DNA of 42,064 bases from Chloroflexota bacterium (lineage in GTDB: Bacteria; Chloroflexota; Dehalococcoidia; DSTF01; RBG-16-68-14), in assembly GCA_022562155.1 (NCBI GenBank), contig JADFPV010000016.1, positions 1 through 42,064 of the forward strand, read 5' to 3'. The translations under genes and the position numbers were made by a program. Shown piece after piece: positions 37,852 through 42,064 of the stretch. The notes below the pieces were generated by a model, which worked only from the letters and a program-made list of their open reading frames with translations, did not search any database and was not told the DNA's origin. How positions within the stretch are numbered: the first letter of the stretch is position 1; each line of letters begins with the position of its first letter.

Positions 37852-38373
37852 TCAGGCGGCCCGCTCTGAGTTTAAGCAAAAGCCTGCCACTCTCCCCTGG
37901 CCCGTCTCAGCGGCGAACCAGAGTCGGCCCTTGTGAAGTTGTAAGATCTGATGCGCGCTGAGGAGCATGTTGTCGATTCGCTGGCGTTTGGCGGAGCCCG
38001 GACTCCGGTCTCGGATCGCGACGGATACCGATGCGCCGCACTCCTCACGCTCCGACGCGCTCGTCCCGCCGACGTCGTGGTTGGGCGCCAGACATCGCGC
38101 GGCCACTTCAACTTCGATTGGGCCGTCTTCAGAGGAGGCTTCTAGCGCGTCTCTTAGGAGGCTGCTGGTTACTTCCGCGAGTTTGCCGGAATCGGCAACT
38201 ATGGTTGGCGCGCGTTCCATCACCATCTGGATACGCTGGCCGGTCTTGTCGAGTTCATGGACGACATCGGCCACGATATCGACGACCTGAACCGCTCCGA
38301 GATCGAGCGCTTCGTTAGCGCTGCCGCCGCTCTGGCGCACGGGGGGCTGAGGCCTGTCTGCTGAACTTGTCAT
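37852..38373 (-). CDS. Degenerate histidine-kinase ATPase-like protein
   Basis: A 173-residue protein that follows the fold of a histidine kinase ATP-binding domain: LAEVTSSLLRDALEASSEDGPIEVEVAARC resembles the N-box region with the key Asn replaced by Asp, and LLSAHQILQLHKGRLWFAAETGQGRVAGFCL matches the end of such domains (the G2 box and the last strand). The normal DxGxG box is not intact (IRDRSPGSAKR). There is no dimerisation helix with a phosphorylated His. It may be an inactive partner of the receiver encoded 1 base downstream, or an anti-sigma-like ATPase. It lies downstream of a small gene and a NarL-type regulator. Confidence 0.65.
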   Translation of the reverse strand: MTSSADRPQPPVRQSGGSANEALDLGAVQVVDIVADVVHELDKTGQRIQMVMERAPTIVADSGKLAEVTSSLLRDALEASSEDGPIEVEVAARCLAPNHDVGGTSASEREECGASVSVAIRDRSPGSAKRQRIDNMLLSAHQILQLHKGRLWFAAETGQGRVAGFCLNSERAA

Positions 38374-38403
38374 GGGGTATGAAGCGCGTAGCGGGCCGCG
38401 GCC

Positions 38404-38715
38404 CTAGCCGTCGGTTCCCGTCCTGGGAAGGCTTTCGGTGTCTGGCAACTCGAGTTGGCCGATAGGCAAGTTGGCCTCAAGCAGGATGCTCTTCGCCGTG
38501 TCTTCCAGGCCGGCCTCGCGACACGCGCAGTAGGCTGCGAAGATCGCCCGGTCAAGGAGCCGGATGCCCTGGCTGTTCAGCTCCAGTTCATGCTCACGGC
38601 GAAGGCGGAGCAGCCGCTCCATTCGGTCGCCGTAGACGCTCTTGAGCGATTCGGCGTCGGAGTCCGGAATCTTGAGTTCAGTAGGCTGCCTTGTATCCAT
38701 CGTAGTTACCATCAC
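38404..38715 (-). CDS. Small unrecognised protein in the regulator operon
   Basis: A 103-residue acidic protein; starts at GTG 38715, ATG 38712 or ATG 38700 are all possible, with only weak ribosome-binding signals. The middle (ESLKSVYGDRMERLLRLRREHELELNSQGIRLLDRAIFAAYCACREAGLEDTAKSILLEA) is helical with many charges. No family is recognised. It lies 32 bases after the NarL-type gene and 30 bases before the ATPase-like gene, so it is likely part of the same operon. It might be an adaptor between them. Confidence 0.6.
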   Translation of the reverse strand: MMVTTMDTRQPTELKIPDSDAESLKSVYGDRMERLLRLRREHELELNSQGIRLLDRAIFAAYCACREAGLEDTAKSILLEANLPIGQLELPDTESLPRTGTDG

Positions 38716-38747
38716 TCGCTACAAATCGTATCAGTCGGCGACGAGAT

Positions 38748-39527
38748 CTAGCCGGCCTGCTGCTCTGATTCCGGCACGTCAGGCGGCGCGTCTAAGCCGA
38801 CCAGGCCCTTGCGCAGCGCGTACCGGATCAGGTCTGTGCGGTTGCGGGCGTGGAGCTTGCTCATGATGTGCGCCTTGTGCGCCTCAACCGTCTTGACGCT
38901 GATGAAGAGCTCTTCGCCGATCTTCTGGTTCGAGAGGCCTTCAGCTATCAACTGCAGCACTTCGCGCTCGCGACTCGTGAGCAGGTCGTACCCCGCCTTA
39001 CCGTCTCCATTCTTGGCCTGCCACAAGTACTGGTTGACCGCATCGCCGCCGGAGATCGCGGAGCTGAAGTACGTGTTGCCGCGATAGACAGCCTGAATGC
39101 CCAGGAGCAGTTCGTCCACTTCCGAGCGCTTCACGACGTAGCCGGAGGCGCCTGCTCGGAGGGCGGAGATGATCTGCTCGTCCTCCATGTAGCCGGTCAG
39201 AATGAGGACGCGGCTCTTGGGTACCCGCTTGCGAATCTGGCGCGTCGCTTCCAAACCGTTGAGGCCTGGCATGATCATGTCCATCAGCACCACGTCGGGC
39301 ATGAGCTTCTCGGCTTCAGTGACGGCTTCGCGGCCGTTCGAGGCGTCGCCGACGACTTCAATCTCGCTCCGCGTCTCCAGGAGGTGGCGCAGCGCTTGGC
39401 GAAGAATGGCGTGGTCATCGACGATGAGCACACGAATCCGTGTACCGCCGGTGCGCGTCCAGCCGGGACGGGCGGCGGCTTCTCTCGCTCGGCTTGATGT
39501 TGGTCTTGCGGCGTTGCTGGCCTCCAT
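38748..39527 (-). CDS. NarL/FixJ-family response regulator
   Basis: A two-component transcription regulator of 259 residues from ATG 39527, which is preceded by AGGAGCG; an earlier in-frame start at 39587 is less likely. A low-complexity head of about 30 residues is followed by a receiver domain (about 31-150: VLIVDDHAILRQALRHLL, Asp83 in VLMDMIMPGLNG, LILTGYMEDE, VVKRS). The DNA-binding LuxR-type helix-turn-helix sits near the end (LTSREREVLQLIAEGLSNQKIGEELFISVKTVEAHKAHIMSKL). It probably heads an operon with the small gene, the ATPase-like gene and the CheY-like gene. It may bind the GGG-N4-CCC dyads, which is an inference. Confidence 0.9.
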   Translation of the reverse strand: MEASNAARPTSSRAREAAARPGWTRTGGTRIRVLIVDDHAILRQALRHLLETRSEIEVVGDASNGREAVTEAEKLMPDVVLMDMIMPGLNGLEATRQIRKRVPKSRVLILTGYMEDEQIISALRAGASGYVVKRSEVDELLLGIQAVYRGNTYFSSAISGGDAVNQYLWQAKNGDGKAGYDLLTSREREVLQLIAEGLSNQKIGEELFISVKTVEAHKAHIMSKLHARNRTDLIRYALRKGLVGLDAPPDVPESEQQAG

Positions 39528-39631
39528 GCTTAGCGCTCCTTCATCAGCGGTTTTGGTTCTCGTGCTACTCCTTGGCGAAGCTACCATAACGTACTCTTTC
39601 TGACAACTCGATAACGCGTTGTCACCAATAC

Positions 39632-39844
39632 CTACGCCGCCTCGCCCAACGCGATGGCTTCGAGAGAGCGCACAACGGCCTTTCGGTCCAGCTCTGCGTA
39701 GTCCGGCGTGCTCTGATGCAGCCCAAGCACGGATGGGTAGGTTCGCCGCGCGCCACAGTGTCGGCAGACTCCGGAGACGGTGCTCATTGTTGGCTCGCCC
39801 AGGACCCAGCGGTGAGTGCAGCGCCTGCTGGTTGTGTCCTCCAT
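39632..39844 (-). CDS. Small zinc-ribbon-like protein, 70 residues
   Basis: ATG 39844 follows GGAGGAGAG. The product reads MEDTTSRRCTHRWVLGEPTMS, GVCRHCGARRTYPS, then a helical tail (LDRKAVVRSLEAIALGEAA). Cys9, His11 and the CRHC pair could bind one zinc ion. An upstream in-frame extension to 39922 is unlikely. Small zinc-ribbon proteins of this kind occur as parts of regulatory or stress operons; no exact family is recognised. A gap follows towards the next minus-strand gene. Confidence 0.65.
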   Translation of the reverse strand: MEDTTSRRCTHRWVLGEPTMSTVSGVCRHCGARRTYPSVLGLHQSTPDYAELDRKAVVRSLEAIALGEAA

Positions 39845-39927
39845 GACTGCTCTCCTCCTCCGCTGCCGATGCAGCTCGTTTTTCTCTGATGCACAGGCAT
39901 CGTACGAGAAGGCAGAGAGCATCTCTA

Positions 39928-39943
39928 TAAGGGAACCCCCTTA
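39928..39943. promoter_or_regulatory. TAAGGG-N4-CCCTTA dyad upstream of the zinc-ribbon gene
   Basis: A perfect palindromic pair TAAGGG (39928-39933), AACC, CCCTTA (39938-39943). The same dyad with one change is at 25536-25551. TCTAAGTAGGGCTTCCG (39991-40006) nearby matches the site at about 25466. Confidence 0.4.
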
Positions 39944-40047
39944 TTTATTGAGGAGGTGAACCCCTATATCCCTTAGGAGTGATTGGAAGGTCTAAGTAGG
40001 GCTTCCGAAGCTGCAGAAGGGGGATTAGTCGCGCCTGCACAAAGAAA

Positions 40048-40085
40048 CGGCGAAACGCCTCGGCGGGGAATAAGGCGTTTCGCCG
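40048..40085 (-). terminator. Terminator of the minus-strand gene at 40110-40319
   Basis: A perfect 13-base stem (CGGCGAAACGCCT and its complement, loop 12 bases). On the minus strand it is followed by TTTCTTTGTG. It starts 24 bases after the stop of the zinc-ribbon gene. Confidence 0.75.
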
Positions 40086-40109
40086 GCTGTAAGCTACTAT
40101 TGGTGCCGG

Positions 40110-40319
40110 TTAGAGCTTGATCTTGCCGTGAGAGGGCTGGCGCCGGCGCTGCCGGTGGCCATTCTGCTCCTCTTCAAGCAGCTCGATCGGGGGCGTAGAT
40201 ACGGCTTCGTGTACGTACCCGCACGAAAGGCAGGTAGTGTACTGGCCGTACCAGTCACGCTCCGGGATCATCGAGCCTCGACACCGTGGGCAGTTCCGGG
40301 GTAGGGCAAAGTCCACCAT
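40110..40319 (-). CDS. Small zinc-ribbon protein, 69 residues
   Basis: ATG with TAGGAGGA upstream. The product begins MVDFALPRNCPRCRGSMIPERDWYGQYTTCLSCGYVHEAVS, a standard zinc ribbon with two CxxC knuckles (CPRC and CLSC) 17 residues apart. The rest is acidic and then basic (ELLEEEQNGHRQRRRQPSHGKIKL). Such proteins often bind RNA or help transcription or translation factors. It is a monocistronic gene closed by its own terminator. Confidence 0.75.
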   Translation of the reverse strand: MVDFALPRNCPRCRGSMIPERDWYGQYTTCLSCGYVHEAVSTPPIELLEEEQNGHRQRRRQPSHGKIKL

Positions 40320-40649
40320 CAGGCGTTCCTCCTAATGTGAGCTGTAGCCCTTCGGCTGCCTCCGGGGTTAGCTGTCGGGTTCGGGCTGAAAGGCTTTGCC
40401 CTACTCGCTGGCGCGAGATTCACCCCAAAATAGTGGGTTCCCCGGTCCGGGACGGATTAGGCAGTCCCGCATGATGCGGGAGTGGTCGCCTATTCAACGA
40501 CCGATTGTGATTACGGTAACAGAGTACCACGATTTTCCATGCTGTCAAGGGGTCTTAGCAAATCTTTAGGTGTATACCCGATGACTATCGCGGTCCTCCC
40601 CGCTTCTCTATAATCCAAGGACGTCTATCCGCACCATGAGGAGGCTATC
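40320..40649. other. Intergenic region with a dyad, a palindrome and a likely -10 box
   Basis: No gene is seen in these 330 bases. They hold CCCCAAAATAGTGGGTTCCCC (40424-40444), related to the GGG-N4-CCC sites, a palindrome TCCCGCATGATGCGGGA (40465-40481), and TATAAT (40609-40614), which could be the -10 box for the epimerase gene; the -35 region is poor. Confidence 0.45.
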
Positions 40650-41060
40650 TTGCTGGGAATCAAGCGCATGGACCACGTCTGCATGGTCGTTCCGAATCTA
40701 AAGGACCGCCTGCCGATGCTCACCGAGCTGTTCGGCATGAAGGTAGCGGGTAGGTTCAACAACCCCAAGGCCGGCTACAACGGCGTCGTGCTGGACGTCC
40801 CTGGCGGCGGCGCCCAGTGGGAGTTGTTAGAGCCCCACAGCGACGACAGCTACCTGGTGAAGTTCCTCAAGGAAGGCGGTTCGGCTCTTCACCACGTGAC
40901 GTTCCAAGTCGAGAACATCGAAGTCGCGACCAACGCGATGGAGGAGTTCGGCTACAAGCCGTTTGGCGGCAGAGTTACGGAGAAGTACAAGGAAGTCTAC
41001 CTCCACCCCAAGGACTCCGGCGGCGTGCTGCTCCAGTTCTACGAAGGCGACTGGGACTAG
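40650..41060 (+). CDS. mce: VOC-family protein, probable methylmalonyl-CoA / ethylmalonyl-CoA epimerase
   Basis: A 136-residue metal-binding protein of the VOC fold. It has the epimerase marks: KRMDHVCMVVPNLKDRL (metal His), WELLEPHSDDSYLVKFLKEGGSALHHVTFQVENIEVA (second metal His and the KFL segment) and YLHPKDSGGVLLQFYE (third ligand Glu and the active-site loop). These closely follow methylmalonyl-CoA epimerases. Start TTG 40650 follows GAGGAGG; ATG 40668 is an alternative. In the ethylmalonyl-CoA route one such epimerase serves both ethylmalonyl-CoA and methylmalonyl-CoA, which links this gene to mch and mcd 24 kb away. It is followed by a gap and a TetR gene. Confidence 0.8.
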   Translation: MLGIKRMDHVCMVVPNLKDRLPMLTELFGMKVAGRFNNPKAGYNGVVLDVPGGGAQWELLEPHSDDSYLVKFLKEGGSALHHVTFQVENIEVATNAMEEFGYKPFGGRVTEKYKEVYLHPKDSGGVLLQFYEGDWD

Positions 41061-41154
41061 ACCCTAGCTCGCCACTAACCACCTCTCATCAGGCCTTCTC
41101 CTGAGCTGCGTTCGCCGTAGTTTTCAGCAGTTGAGGCTAGACGGGCGCACTCTC

Positions 41155-41206
41155 GGGTTCGTTGGTTGGCAGAGCAGCTGCTTCCCAAGCAGAGAGACTC
41201 GAACCC
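41155..41206 (+). other. tRNA-like fragment, not a functional tRNA
   Basis: TTGGTTGGCAGAGCAGCTGC (D-arm-like, about 41162-41181) is followed by an anticodon-like arm, CTGC-TTCCCAA-GCAG (41178-41192), with CCC at the anticodon place. The expected T-arm is missing; instead its reverse complement (GACTCGAACCC) follows. GGGTTCG (41155-41161) and CGAACCC (41200-41206) pair to close an outer stem. There is no acceptor stem. The rest of the gap 41061-41298 shows nothing more. Confidence 0.4.
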
Positions 41207-41298
41207 TCGACCCTTTCCTCCCAGCGGACGTTGCTCGGGCGGTGATGCCTTAGCACCGGCGCACAAGGTGGATTTCGGCTACGGTAGGCTGCCTTTCC

Positions 41299-41329
41299 TT
41301 GACAAATGACTGATAATCAGTCATACTAT
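41299..41329 (+). promoter_or_regulatory. Promoter and operator of the TetR gene
   Basis: TTGACA (41299-41304) is followed by a perfect dyad TGACTGA-TAA-TCAGTCA (41307-41323), extended to ATGACTGAT-A-ATCAGTCAT, covering the spacer and reaching the -10 region (CATACT or TACTAT). A bound repressor here would block transcription, so autorepression is likely. Confidence 0.75.
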
Positions 41330-41360
41330 GGCCAGCATCTACTAATGAAGGGAGAACGCG

Positions 41361-41978
41361 GTGACTGCGACCAGACCTAGAAGGACCGAAAGCGAGCCAG
41401 TGCGAAGGGCACAGCTACTCAAAGCAGCACGAAAGGTGTTTCGTGCAAAAGGATACGACGGAGCGAGTGTCTCTGAGATAGTCCGTGAGGCCGGGGTGGC
41501 CCAAGGGACTTTCTATCTCTACTTCCCGTCGAAGAAGGACGCCGCCGTGTCCCTGCGTAACGGGCTGATGGAGACCATGGCTCAGGCAGTAGCAACCGCT
41601 GTGGAATCGCGCACTTCCTTTGAGGGCCGGCTCGACTCGATGATCGCAGCCTGCTTCAAGGTGGCTCGAAAGAATGCTGACGTCTTGAGGCTATCGTTCA
41701 TTGGAGATGACGAAACACACCCGCAGATGCACAGCGAGTCCCCGGAGCACACCTCGGTCTTGAGAGCTATTACGGATCTCTTCACGGATGCGGTGGACGC
41801 GGGGGAGATGGAAGTTATGGACGCGATGGACCCGGAGATGGCTGCTCGGCTGGCAATTGGCCTCCTTCAGCACGCGATGCTCGAGGCCTTTGTCTTTGGT
41901 CACGGCGAAGATGTGGACCGGCTTGAGCAAGGTGTTTCCGCACTGCTTGTGAATGCGCTAAGGCGAAGGACCCGGTAG
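41361..41978 (+). CDS. TetR/AcrR-family transcription regulator
   Basis: A 205-residue repressor. The GTG start follows GGGAGA. The N-terminal DNA-binding domain has RRAQLLKAARKVFRAKGYDGASVSEIVREAGVAQGTFYLYFPSKKDA (about 14-60), a very typical TetR helix-turn-helix. The ligand-binding domain follows (about 65-200) with long helices; its small-molecule ligand is unknown. The same 7-3-7 dyad stands before this gene and after it, in front of the next gene, so it probably controls both itself and that gene. Confidence 0.92.
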   Translation: MTATRPRRTESEPVRRAQLLKAARKVFRAKGYDGASVSEIVREAGVAQGTFYLYFPSKKDAAVSLRNGLMETMAQAVATAVESRTSFEGRLDSMIAACFKVARKNADVLRLSFIGDDETHPQMHSESPEHTSVLRAITDLFTDAVDAGEMEVMDAMDPEMAARLAIGLLQHAMLEAFVFGHGEDVDRLEQGVSALLVNALRRRTR

Positions 41979-41996
41979 GTTTTTTGTGCATCAACG

Positions 41997-42013
41997 TGAC
42001 TGAGCGTCAGTCA
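41997..42013 (+). promoter_or_regulatory. Second TetR operator, in front of the last gene
   Basis: TGACTGA-GCG-TCAGTCA has the same arms and spacing as the dyad before the TetR gene. It lies 34 bases before the next ATG. A T-run (41980-41985) just before it may end the TetR transcript. Confidence 0.7.
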
Positions 42014-42047
42014 TATAGATGAGGTCACCGAGAAAGGAGACAGTCGA

Positions 42048-42064
42048 ATGAGAACAGCAGAGGG
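42048..42064 (+). CDS. Start of a gene cut by the window edge
   Basis: ATG at 42048 with AAAGGAG 8 bases before it; only the first codons (Met-Arg-Thr-Ala-Glu) are visible. It is likely the target of the TetR regulator. Nothing can be said on function; such partners are often exporters or fatty-acid related enzymes. Confidence 0.5.

Noticed and set aside
41155-41206. A functional tRNA-Gly(CCC) gene
   Set aside because: There is no acceptor stem and no T-arm in the right orientation, so it cannot fold as a complete tRNA.

Overview
The window looks like a chromosomal piece of a GC-rich, free-living bacterium, most likely a member of the Chloroflexota (Dehalococcoidia-like). The reasons are secreted beta-helix proteins with a CSLREA-type start and long Thr/Pro linkers, an F420/PPOX-type small enzyme, sortase-like tails, and ethylmalonyl-CoA/3-hydroxypropionate-type carbon genes. 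This assignment is an inference; there is no rRNA or complete tRNA gene here to settle it.

Region 1 (1-5.2 kb) holds the tail of a peptide ABC permease and a complete branched-chain amino acid type (Liv) ABC transporter: two ATPases, two permeases and a lipoprotein receptor, closed by a strong hairpin. Region 2 (5.2-11.9 kb) is carbon metabolism: a malyl-CoA lyase type HpcH/HpaI enzyme, a two-subunit succinate/malate-CoA ligase with a GNAT acetyltransferase gene wedged between its subunits, an alpha/beta hydrolase, a small 4Fe-4S ferredoxin preceded by two broken copies of its own 5' end, an ornithine cyclodeaminase/mu-crystallin family protein and a DUF952 protein. Region 3 (12.0-16.6 kb, minus strand) holds an unrecognised three-gene operon behind an almost consensus promoter, then a translationally coupled pair that reads as mesaconyl-CoA hydratase (mch) and methylsuccinyl-CoA dehydrogenase (mcd), then a 57-codon gene with its own terminator. 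With the lyase and a VOC-family acyl-CoA epimerase at 40.6 kb, these make a substantial part of an ethylmalonyl-CoA type route for acetyl-CoA and glyoxylate handling.

Region 4 (16.7-26.5 kb) starts with a Crp/Fnr regulator and a GAF protein, then carries the most striking feature: a cohesin-dockerin surface system. Two large secreted right-handed beta-helix proteins end in a dockerin with two Ca-binding repeats. They alternate with three small secreted cohesin proteins that end in LPXTG-like motifs plus a membrane helix; the third also has an Excalibur calcium-binding domain. The dockerin genes share TTGACA-N18-CARAAT promoter sequences and a common leader. No glycoside hydrolase is present, so this is unlikely to be a classical cellulosome.

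Region 5 (26.5-40.3 kb) mixes two alpha/beta hydrolases (one epoxide-hydrolase-like), a Baeyer-Villiger type monooxygenase, a nitroreductase and a PPOX enzyme with a dense set of signalling genes: a FliA/SigB-type sigma factor, CsrA, a CheY-like receiver, a degenerate ATPase protein, a NarL-type regulator, a GAF plus degenerate GGDEF protein, a probably dead Gfo/Idh-type protein, a protein with three 40-residue repeats, and three small zinc-ribbon proteins. A GGG-N4-CCC type dyad recurs between these genes. Region 6 (40.3-42.1 kb) holds the epimerase, a tRNA-like fragment, and a TetR regulator flanked by two copies of one operator, the second in front of a gene cut by the window edge.
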